From positions 1 through 64,000 of the forward strand of contig JAHHSD010000006.1 of NCBI GenBank assembly GCA_020025425.1: a stretch of DNA of 64,000 nucleotides, given 5' to 3'. Origin of the DNA: Oscillospiraceae bacterium. GTDB lineage: Bacteria; Bacillota; Clostridia; Oscillospirales; Oscillospiraceae. Positions within the stretch are counted from its first letter, which is position 1, and every line of letters begins with the position of its first letter. A program made the position numbers and the translations under genes. Below are positions 15,889 to 22,138 of the stretch, piece by piece. Under the pieces are notes generated by a model. The model ran no database searches, was not told the origin of the DNA, and saw nothing but the letters and a program-made list of their open reading frames with translations.

Positions 15889-16455
15889 ATGGAACTGAAA
15901 AACACCAAAACTGCTGAAAATCTTCGCGCGGCCCTGGCCGGCGAATCCATTGCCCGCAACAAGTACACCTATTTCGCACAGGCCGCCCGCAAGAACGGCG
16001 ATGAGAAGGTTGCCCAGGCCTTTGAGGAGATGGCCCGCAACGAGATGACCCACGCCAAGTTCTGGTTCGAGCTGCTCTTCGGCAAGCCCGAGTCCACCCG
16101 CGACTGCCTGATGACTGCGGCCTCCGGCGAATACAGCGAGTGGAGCAACATGTACCCCAAGTTTGCCCAGCAGGCCCGTGAGGAGGGTCTGGAGGACATC
16201 GCCATCATGTTTGAGCATGTTGCCAACATCGAGCGCAGCCACGAGAACCGCTTTATGACCCTGCTGGCCGAGCTGTATAAGAAGAACCCCGGCGCGGTTT
16301 CCGCCGACGACTCCCCCAGCCAGGAGCCCGTGCAGAGACAGAAAAAGACCGGCTATCGCTGCCAGTTCTGCGGACAGATTTTTGAGACCCGCCCCGACGT
16401 GTGCGATGTGTGCGATGCCATCGGCGCCTTTGACGCGGTGGAGTATTACGAATAA
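15889..16455 (+). CDS. Rubrerythrin
   Basis: Rubrerythrin reduces hydrogen peroxide to water in anaerobes, taking electrons from a rubredoxin or NAD(P)H chain. The 188-residue product has an N-terminal ferritin-like di-iron domain with conserved glutamates (GESIARNKY, EEMARNEMTH, EHVANIERSHE) and a C-terminal rubredoxin-like Fe(SCys)4 site, CQFCG near 163 and CDVCD near 180. GAGGAG precedes the ATG at 15889; an in-frame GTG five codons earlier is rejected. A weak TATAAG lies near 15825. It is monocistronic, bounded by tRNA-Thr and a bidirectional terminator. Confidence 0.93.
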   Translation: MELKNTKTAENLRAALAGESIARNKYTYFAQAARKNGDEKVAQAFEEMARNEMTHAKFWFELLFGKPESTRDCLMTAASGEYSEWSNMYPKFAQQAREEGLEDIAIMFEHVANIERSHENRFMTLLAELYKKNPGAVSADDSPSQEPVQRQKKTGYRCQFCGQIFETRPDVCDVCDAIGAFDAVEYYE

Positions 16456-16479
16456 TCCAATTTGATCCACTGACCAAAT

Positions 16480-16518
16480 AAAAAAAGGCAGCTGTGTAAA
16501 ACACAGCTGCCTTTTTTT
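16480..16518. terminator. Bidirectional terminator of rubrerythrin and endolysin genes
   Basis: AAAAAAAGGCAGCTGTGT pairs with ACACAGCTGCC and T run across three bases, symmetric on both strands. The last T bases are part of the endolysin stop region at 16517. Confidence 0.88.
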
Positions 16519-17212
16519 ATTGCTGCTTGTTCATTTTATAGAGGATCGTGGCCAGCTGATTGCGCGTCACAGGAGCCTCCCACTGAAGTTCTCCCTGTCC
16601 ATTTCCCACAAACAGTCCCTGTTGGACCGCCCAGTCCCGCGCCTCGCTGCCCCAGGCGGGATCCGGTTTTCGATGCTCACGCTCTTTCTCCAGCTCCCGC
16701 ACGATCTGTTTTACTTCTTCCTTCGTCATACTGCTCTCCTCTCCATAAGCGGGACGTACCGCACCCACAATATATTTTTTCTCCCGGCGGCGGCGCATCA
16801 CCGCACCGCCGTTGGCCTCCTTGCCCACGCCGGTGTTTCCGTCAATGGTAGTGATATATCGGCCGTCCCAGCTCTCACACAGTCCCACGTGCTGGGCGGA
16901 AGATCCCCCATTAAAATTAAAAAACACAATGTCGCCTGGCTGATAATCGCCTGCAACAGACTGCCCCTTGCTCCTGTGGTAGATCAGCAGGGCGGGGCAG
17001 TAAGCCGTCCGTTTTCCTCCAAAGAACAATTCCGAGCATTTTAATTCCCGGAATATCCACCACAAAAACACACAGCACCAGGGGTACTTCCCACCCTGGA
17101 CCCGGCCTCCGTAATAGTCGGTGTTATACTTCACGTCGTTGGAGCCGGGCGGAAACTCCCGGGTCCCCAGCTCCTTCCGCGCCAGCTCCAGTACCTTCTC
17201 CCTTACATTCAA
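16517..17212 (-). CDS. Phage-type endolysin, CHAP domain with C-terminal repeat-like domain
   Basis: A 231-residue cell-wall hydrolase. The N-terminal CHAP amidase/endopeptidase domain (about 1-155) has the nucleophile cysteine in YPWCC near residue 45 and the catalytic histidine in AQHVG near 107. After a charged linker comes a 45-residue domain (WGSEARDWAVQQGLFVG ... VTRNQLATILYKM), which resembles an SLH-like wall-binding unit seen at the end of clostridial phage endolysins. It has no signal peptide, so export would need a holin, and TM proteins of holin type lie just upstream. A terminator stands between it and the previous gene. Confidence 0.82.
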   Translation of the reverse strand: MNVREKVLELARKELGTREFPPGSNDVKYNTDYYGGRVQGGKYPWCCVFLWWIFRELKCSELFFGGKRTAYCPALLIYHRSKGQSVAGDYQPGDIVFFNFNGGSSAQHVGLCESWDGRYITTIDGNTGVGKEANGGAVMRRRREKKYIVGAVRPAYGEESSMTKEEVKQIVRELEKEREHRKPDPAWGSEARDWAVQQGLFVGNGQGELQWEAPVTRNQLATILYKMNKQQ

Positions 17213-17225
17213 GCACTCATCTCCT

Positions 17226-17258
17226 AAAAAAAGGGGGCGGGCTGTCCGCCCGCCCCCT
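17226..17258 (-). terminator. Terminator/attenuator before the endolysin gene
   Basis: GGGGGCGGGC pairs with GCCCGCCCCC over a five-base loop, followed by seven T on the minus strand. It lies inside the lysis cassette, between the 143-residue gene stop and the endolysin ribosome site (AGGAG), and should limit endolysin transcription. Confidence 0.82.
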
Positions 17259-17270
17259 GCAATTTCTGAC

Positions 17271-17702
17271 TTAATGCTCAGCTTTATGCTCAGCTTTCCA
17301 CTTTTTCGCCAGCTCTTCCAGTTCTCTCTTGTGCCGCTCGTAGCGCTCCCGCTCCTCGGGGCCCTCGGTAGCAGCCAGCCTTGCCATCTCGCCGCCCACC
17401 AGGACGATCATGTCCAGGTACTTCCTGTCACGGAACAGCTCACACAGGGTCTTGTACTTTCCCTGCCAGGCCTTGATGAAGAAGCGGCGTTCCTCGTCGC
17501 AGGACTCCTTCTCCCGAATCTTTTTCAGTGCCTCGTAGTCGGGGACCAGATCCTCAATGGGACCATTGGCGCCCTTGTACATCGCCTTTCCCTTTCGGAT
17601 ACACTCCTCCAGCATGGGCCAGGCAATGTTGCCCAGATCCACTTCCTCCTGCTTTCCGATTTCCCACAGAGTGGGAGTCAGCTTTGCATACTGCATCATC
17701 AT
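17271..17702 (-). CDS. Unknown protein of the lysis cassette (143 aa)
   Basis: Not recognised. A soluble, highly charged protein; the last 45 residues are almost all Glu, Arg, Lys and Ala and should form a helix or coiled coil. A hydrophobic MIVLVGGEMARLA segment near 97 is too short and interrupted for a membrane anchor. Three ATG codons in a row (17694-17702) start it; AAAGGAG stands eight bases before the first, which overlaps the upstream stop as ATGA. The tight coupling points to function with the adjoining membrane proteins. Confidence 0.65.
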   Translation of the reverse strand: MMMQYAKLTPTLWEIGKQEEVDLGNIAWPMLEECIRKGKAMYKGANGPIEDLVPDYEALKKIREKESCDEERRFFIKAWQGKYKTLCELFRDRKYLDMIVLVGGEMARLAATEGPEERERYERHKRELEELAKKWKAEHKAEH

Positions 17703-17923
17703 TTCTTTTTCTCCTTTTTTCTCATCATTTGTTCGTAGTCTCTATCCTTGCCTTTGCTACCTTGCGTGCCAAAATAGAATGCGATGATCATGGCGTAAAT
17801 CGTCATGAAATCCTGACCGATCTCACCTCCCATCGTCTTGATTGCAAAGACGATGGTCAGGATCATGGTCACCAGAGATTTGACCGACAGCAGGGCCATC
17901 AGCCGGCTGATCAGCTGCTCCAT
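17699..17923 (-). CDS. Small membrane protein, possible holin (74 aa)
   Basis: The ATG at 17921-17923 with GGGGGGAG before it gives a 74-residue protein with two hydrophobic stretches (about 14-30 and 38-52) and a very basic tail ending KKEKKK. Size, two membrane helices and a charged tail are what phage holins look like, and an endolysin gene follows. A longer in-frame upstream extension is rejected because it overlaps the preceding gene and lacks a ribosome site. The first codons overlap the end of that gene in another frame. Confidence 0.62.
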   Translation of the reverse strand: MEQLISRLMALLSVKSLVTMILTIVFAIKTMGGEIGQDFMTIYAMIIAFYFGTQGSKGKDRDYEQMMRKKEKKK

Positions 17924-18188
17924 TTTCTCCCCCCTCGCTGTATCCGAAGATGGGGCCATTGTTGTGCTCAAAAATATTTTCCAGCACTTTGAGGGTCCCC
18001 ACACCCAGGATTGTGTGGATCGCAGGTTCAGATAACTCGGCCATGGTATATACCTGTCCCAGGCAAAGGACCGCGTATATGGCAATGCCATAGCTCAGGA
18101 ACACCCAGACGAGTGCCGATATCTGGGTGGTCACAAAGATGATCCGGGTCACTGACCACAGCCGCTGACCACACCGCCGTTTCTCCAT
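17823..18188 (-). CDS. Phage-type small membrane protein (121 aa)
   Basis: The first 90 residues resemble a conserved small protein of clostridial prophages: a basic N-terminus, one or two hydrophobic helices (about 15-45) and a segment TILGVGTLKVLENIFEHNNG near 58-78. The remaining 30 residues are hydrophilic and overlap the start of the 74-residue gene in another frame, so the true C-terminus may be longer than ancestral because of a frameshift. GGGGAGG precedes the ATG, which overlaps the upstream stop as TGATG. Confidence 0.62.
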   Translation of the reverse strand: MEKRRCGQRLWSVTRIIFVTTQISALVWVFLSYGIAIYAVLCLGQVYTMAELSEPAIHTILGVGTLKVLENIFEHNNGPIFGYSEGGENGAADQPADGPAVGQISGDHDPDHRLCNQDDGR

Positions 18189-18475
18189 CAGAGGTCCTCC
18201 CCTCTGTGGGCCGCCTTGTTCAGGTGCTTATCCAGTCGGTTCAGCGCGTCGTGGACCGGCCCGTCGCACCCCTGCTCGGACAGCCCCTGCAAACAGGCCT
18301 TCACCCCATGGCACAGCAGCACCAGCTCCGAGCGAATGGCGCTCAGCTCCCGGTCCTGCAGCTTCTGCCGGACGTAAAAGCGATACGCCGAAACCCCCAG
18401 GCCTCCGATCGCGGAGAGTCCCCCCAGCAGAGCGGCCAGCTGCACCACCTGATCTGCGGTGATTCTCATCTCCAT
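18188..18475 (-). CDS. XhlA-like phage membrane protein (95 aa)
   Basis: A 95-residue protein with one membrane helix (about 10-32), then a charged helix RQKLQDRELSAIRSELVLL and a tail with two Cys. Similar proteins occur before holins in clostridial prophages and are often misnamed as amino acid permeases; XhlA of the Bacillus PBSX element has a comparable place, with holin and endolysin after it. The ATG at 18475 has a poor ribosome site and appears to depend on coupling to the tiny frame at 18466-18537. Confidence 0.6.
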   Translation of the reverse strand: MEMRITADQVVQLAALLGGLSAIGGLGVSAYRFYVRQKLQDRELSAIRSELVLLCHGVKACLQGLSEQGCDGPVHDALNRLDKHLNKAAHRGEDL

Positions 18476-18537
18476 CTCTGCTCGCTGACACCTCTCATCG
18501 GATTCCCCTTGGGGACCCGTTTCATTTGTTTTCTCAT
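18466..18537 (-). CDS. Tiny basic frame heading the lysis cassette (23 aa)
   Basis: A 23-residue frame starting MRKQMKRV has the best ribosome site of the cassette (AAAAGGAGGA, about 6 bases before the ATG). It ends in a TGA that overlaps the second ATG of the XhlA-like gene. Nine of 23 residues are Lys or Arg. It could be a leader that couples translation, or a remnant of an XkdX-like tail gene. Family unknown. Confidence 0.4.
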   Translation of the reverse strand: MRKQMKRVPKGNPMRGVSEQRWR

Positions 18538-18637
18538 CCCATTCCTCCTTTTACTTTTGTACCGGCCCTCTACCCCTGCGATTTCCACTGAATTTACTGT
18601 ACATTTCTATACACCAACCCACAATTTTATCGTTTAT

Positions 18638-18673
18638 AAAGGCCCCGTCCGTCTTTTTGAACGGACGGGGCCG
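18638..18673 (-). terminator. Terminator of the Cys-rich protein gene
   Basis: GGCCCCGTCCGT pairs with ACGGACGGGGCC across eight bases, followed by TTTAT on the minus strand. It separates the Cys-rich gene from the lysis cassette. Confidence 0.8.
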
Positions 18674-18693
18674 CGCTCAGGCTCCTCGCTGGG

Positions 18694-19506
18694 TCAACAG
18701 CCGCAGCCTCCATGGCTGCCCTCTCCATTACAGATGCTGTTGGGCGGGAAAAATTCATTCACCGGGAATTTCACCTGCCGGAATGCCTCACAGGGGTCCT
18801 CAACAGGGAAGTCCCCGCAGGTGCACTCCTTCTCAGGCATACAGTAGTCATACACAGGCATCAGCAGATGGGTGTCCCGCTCCAGACGGATGATGGAGAA
18901 CTGGCCCAGGGTCACATACAGACGATGCTCTTCCCCGCCGAAACAGATCTCGTCGCTGAATGCCTCCCGGACCTGACAGGGGATCTCGGAGATGGGACAA
19001 TCACAGTGACTACACTGGCACACATCCACCAGCTTCATATTCAGAATGATGGGGTCCACCGTCTCTACCACCGCGGTGGGCAGACCGTCCCCGCAGGGAC
19101 TGCTCTCCCCCATCTGGGAGGAGAACACCTTGGCGCTGCCCTCGCTGCCAAAGAGGATAGCCCGCTTGTCAAAGACGGCCAGGCCACTCACCTCCACGGG
19201 CCGGGCGGCCCCAACGAAGGCGTCAGCGGTGATATAGTAATAATACCGTACATCCACGGTGTAGAAGCCCCTGTTGAAGTTGACCGGCTGGACATCCACG
19301 CTGGCCCACAGCAGACGGGCAGTTCCCGCCTTGACGGACTGGGCGCGGTCAATGACCTCCTGGGACTCCCGGCAGGGATAGACCCGCAGATCCTCGACGC
19401 AGTCCTTGTCGCGGCAGGAATCAAAAATTTTCTTCGTGTGTATACACACGGCCTCCCGAATGCAGCGATCTTCATTCACGGGGCCGGGCATGACCTTATC
19501 AGCCAT
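18694..19506 (-). CDS. Conserved clostridial Cys-rich protein of unknown function
   Basis: A 270-residue protein without signal peptide or membrane helix. It begins MADKVMPGPVNED and has about 20 cysteines, grouped near 27-55, 163-177 and 228-270, ending GGCGC. I recognise it as a conserved protein of spore-forming clostridia with no assigned role; cysteine richness and a Gly/Cys tail resemble spore-coat or exosporium proteins, which is only inference. GGAGGTACC precedes the ATG. It is monocistronic, with the terminator at 18638-18673. Confidence 0.72.
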   Translation of the reverse strand: MADKVMPGPVNEDRCIREAVCIHTKKIFDSCRDKDCVEDLRVYPCRESQEVIDRAQSVKAGTARLLWASVDVQPVNFNRGFYTVDVRYYYYITADAFVGAARPVEVSGLAVFDKRAILFGSEGSAKVFSSQMGESSPCGDGLPTAVVETVDPIILNMKLVDVCQCSHCDCPISEIPCQVREAFSDEICFGGEEHRLYVTLGQFSIIRLERDTHLLMPVYDYCMPEKECTCGDFPVEDPCEAFRQVKFPVNEFFPPNSICNGEGSHGGCGC

Positions 19507-19682
19507 GTTGGTACCTCCTTTGATTGGATGGCTCAGACGGGGTCGGCCTCCGGCGCGGTCCCGTCAGGTTGGTTTGTTACCACCACATTCTATGATTGAA
19601 CCGCCATTCGGTGCTCCTATCTTCTTTAAAATCAGTACAGTAAGTCGTGCGGCTTTGGGGCATACTGTCAGGGGGTGATTAT

Positions 19683-19859
19683 ATGGCTCAGAAGCAGCAG
19701 AACCTGTCCGGACCGTCAGCGGACGATCTGCGTCTCAGTCCGGAAAAACGGCTGTGCAGCAAATTTGATGATGTCAGCATTGCCCGTTTCCCCGTCGCGC
19801 CTGTGGACGAGATGGGGGTACGGGTTGTAGACAACTGCGCCGAGGAACACATCATGTGA
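19683..19859 (+). CDS. Small hypothetical protein (58 aa)
   Basis: An ATG at 19683 with GGGGGTG seven bases upstream opens a 58-residue soluble, acidic frame with no cysteine pair or membrane helix. The middle reads KFDDVSIARFPVAPVDEMGV. An AGCCGCC/GGCGGCT hairpin follows the stop at 19864-19881 without T tract. Start, ribosome site and gene-sized gap support a real gene; the family is unknown. Confidence 0.5.
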   Translation: MAQKQQNLSGPSADDLRLSPEKRLCSKFDDVSIARFPVAPVDEMGVRVVDNCAEEHIM

Positions 19860-19902
19860 CCCCAGCCGCCTTTTGGCGGCTACATAATTCCCCTCTTTCC
19901 TC

Positions 19903-19931
19903 TTGTTCTTTTTCTCATTTTCTGTTATGCT
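19903..19931 (+). promoter_or_regulatory. Promoter of the DUF4364 gene
   Basis: TTGTTC (19903-19908) and TATGCT (19926-19931) are spaced by 17 bases, about 40 bases before the ATG. Confidence 0.55.
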
Positions 19932-19971
19932 ATAAAGAAGATACTATTTATCCAGAGAGGAGCGTGATTCC

Positions 19972-20502
19972 ATGGCCCGTGTTGGTTTTATTCAGGATGA
20001 GCTGGATCTGAAGCTGCTGGTTCTGTATATCATGTCCCGCGTCGCCGCGCCTGTTACATTTTTTCAGCTCCTGGAGCTGGCCCTGTGTGATGCCGGTGTG
20101 GACTATTTCTCCCTGACCCAGGTGGTCAACGACCTGGTTGAGACAGAACACCTGGTGCTGGAGAACGAGCGCTACTCCATCACGGATAAGGGCCGTCACA
20201 ACAGTGAGATCTGCGAGAGCAGCCTGCCCTTTTCTGTGCGCCGGCACTGCGACGAAAATCTGGTCCGTGTCAACGACGCCCTGCGCCGGGAGCAGCAGGT
20301 CCAGGCCTCCCTGACCCCCCACCCGGACGGCACCTGTACAGTCCGCCTATGTTTTTCCGACGACGGCGGTCCCCTGCTGGATATGCAGGTTTTCTCCCCC
20401 ACCTGTGCCCGGGGCGAGGATCTTGTGTCCCGCTTCAAGCAGCGGCCCCAGCAGTTCTATCATCAGATCATGTCCGCCCTGGACGATACCCCCGAGACAT
20501 AA
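19972..20502 (+). CDS. DUF4364 family winged-helix protein
   Basis: A 176-residue protein of the DUF4364 family. The first 90 residues have the winged-helix plan: helices around TFFQLLELAL and YFSLTQVVNDLVE, then a wing RYSITDKGRH, as in PadR- or MarR-like DNA-binding proteins. The second half is a mixed alpha/beta domain of unknown role. Family members are common and often single genes in clostridia; none is well described. GAGAGGAG precedes the ATG. A DNA-binding regulator is likely; targets are unknown. Confidence 0.82.
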   Translation: MARVGFIQDELDLKLLVLYIMSRVAAPVTFFQLLELALCDAGVDYFSLTQVVNDLVETEHLVLENERYSITDKGRHNSEICESSLPFSVRRHCDENLVRVNDALRREQQVQASLTPHPDGTCTVRLCFSDDGGPLLDMQVFSPTCARGEDLVSRFKQRPQQFYHQIMSALDDTPET

Positions 20503-20503
20503 C

Positions 20504-20540
20504 AAACGGTCCCGCCTGCGTCAGCAGGCGGGACCGTTTC
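20504..20540. terminator. Terminator between DUF4364 and cls genes
   Basis: AAACGGTCCCGCCTGC pairs with GCAGGCGGGACCGTTT across four bases, followed by CTGTTTT on the plus strand. It can also end the long minus-strand operon. Confidence 0.82.
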
Positions 20541-20590
20541 TGTTTTGCCAAGGATGACGGCTCCCACAGCTGGGGACAAGCCGTATTTTC

Positions 20591-22117
20591 TCACATCAGC
20601 GGGGCAAACACGCGCAGCACGGCCCGGTACAGCCGTCCGAAGATACTCAGGCGGCGGGTCCGGCGGAGGGTGACCTCCTCGCTCTTTTCCATGGTCTCCA
20701 GGAAATCCCGCTGGATCTCCTGGATGCAGGGGGTGTCATACATCCAAACGCCGTCCTCAAAGTGGAGGAACAGGCTGCGGTAATCCAGATTCACGGTGCC
20801 CACGGTGGCATAGATGCCGTCCACCACGCAGTTCTTGGCGTGGATGAAGCCCGGGGTGTACTCGTAGATACGCACACCGGCCTCCAGCAGGGGCGGATAG
20901 TGGGCCCTGGTCACCTGGAACACCATGGGCTTGTCCGGGATGTGGGGGGTGATGATCCGCACATCCACTCCGGCCTTGGCTGCGTTGCACAAAGCGGCAT
21001 TGATGGATTCGTCAATGATGAGGTAGGGGGTGGTGACGTAGATGGACTTTCTTGCCCGGGAGAACATATTGAGGTACACCGTCCAGCTCACCTTTTCCCG
21101 GTCCAGCGGACTGTCGGTGTAGGGCTGGACCCAGCCGCCGCCGGTCCGTTTCTCCGTCAGGGCGGGGCGGAAGAGGTCGTAATCCTCATGCCAGTCGCTG
21201 CAGTGGTCCCACATGCTCAGGAACATCACGGTCATGGACCAGGCGCCCTCTCCCCGCAGGAAAATAGCGCTGTCCTTCCAGTGGCCGAACCGCTCCTTCC
21301 GGTTGATGTACTCATCGGCCAGATTGATGCCGCCGGTCATACCCACCTTGCCGTCTACAATGAGCAGCTTGCGGTGGTCCCGGTTGTTCTGGCGGATGGA
21401 CACCACGGGCACCAGCCGGCCAAAGACCCGGCACTTGATGCCCAGCTCCTCCATCCGCTTGTCGTAGTGTCCGGGCAGGGTGTACATGCAGCCAAAGTCA
21501 TCGTAGAGCAGGCGGACATCCACACCCTCGGCGGCCTTGCGCTTGAGCACCTCCAGGATGCTGCTCCAGAACTCCCCCTCGTGGATGATGAAAAATTCCA
21601 GAAAGATGTAGTGCTCGGCCTTTTCCAGCTCCTCCAGGATCCTGGCCTGGGCCAGATCACCCAGGGGAAAATACTCGGTCTCGGTATTGGTATACACCGG
21701 GCAGAAGGCATATTTTTCCATGTAGCGGGCCTGTCCGCCCGCATCCTGATTAAGCTCCATCAGCTGCTCCGCCTGGAGGTCATCGCTCAGGGTGTCCCGG
21801 CTGCGCTGGTCGATTCCCTCCAGCTTCTGCCGGGCGTAGCGGGTCACACCGCTGCCACCCACCAGCAGATAGAACAGTCCGCCGAACACCGGCAGGGGCA
21901 GGATCAGGATGAGCCAGGCGATTTTATAGGCCGACTCCATGTCCCGGGTCAGGATCCATAGGGTGGCCAGCACGCTGACCAGGATGCAGTTCCAGTAAAA
22001 AACCGCCATGTGCTCGGAGAAAAAGAGGATGACCACCGCCAGGATCGCCACCTGGGCCAGCAGGGACAGACCCACCAGCACCGAGCGATGGAACAGCACA
22101 GTTTTCAATTTTTTCAT
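20591..22117 (-). CDS. cls: Cardiolipin synthase (phospholipase D type)
   Basis: This 508-residue enzyme condenses two phosphatidylglycerol molecules to cardiolipin and glycerol at the membrane. Two N-terminal membrane helices (about 12-32 and 38-56) and a PLDc_N-type start are followed by two HKD motifs: HRKLLIVDGKVG near 235 and HAKNCVVDGIYATVG near 418. Both catalytic histidines and lysines are present and length is normal. AAGGGAGAAG precedes the ATG. It is the last gene of the minus-strand run, 21 bases after dnaE. Confidence 0.94.
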   Translation of the reverse strand: MKKLKTVLFHRSVLVGLSLLAQVAILAVVILFFSEHMAVFYWNCILVSVLATLWILTRDMESAYKIAWLILILPLPVFGGLFYLLVGGSGVTRYARQKLEGIDQRSRDTLSDDLQAEQLMELNQDAGGQARYMEKYAFCPVYTNTETEYFPLGDLAQARILEELEKAEHYIFLEFFIIHEGEFWSSILEVLKRKAAEGVDVRLLYDDFGCMYTLPGHYDKRMEELGIKCRVFGRLVPVVSIRQNNRDHRKLLIVDGKVGMTGGINLADEYINRKERFGHWKDSAIFLRGEGAWSMTVMFLSMWDHCSDWHEDYDLFRPALTEKRTGGGWVQPYTDSPLDREKVSWTVYLNMFSRARKSIYVTTPYLIIDESINAALCNAAKAGVDVRIITPHIPDKPMVFQVTRAHYPPLLEAGVRIYEYTPGFIHAKNCVVDGIYATVGTVNLDYRSLFLHFEDGVWMYDTPCIQEIQRDFLETMEKSEEVTLRRTRRLSIFGRLYRAVLRVFAPLM

Positions 22118-22138
22118 TGCTTCTCCCTTCTTTCCCGG

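Noticed and set aside
16517..19506. Complete prophage
   Set aside because: There are no capsid, tail, terminase, integrase or replication genes, and no attachment-site repeats beside the cassette.
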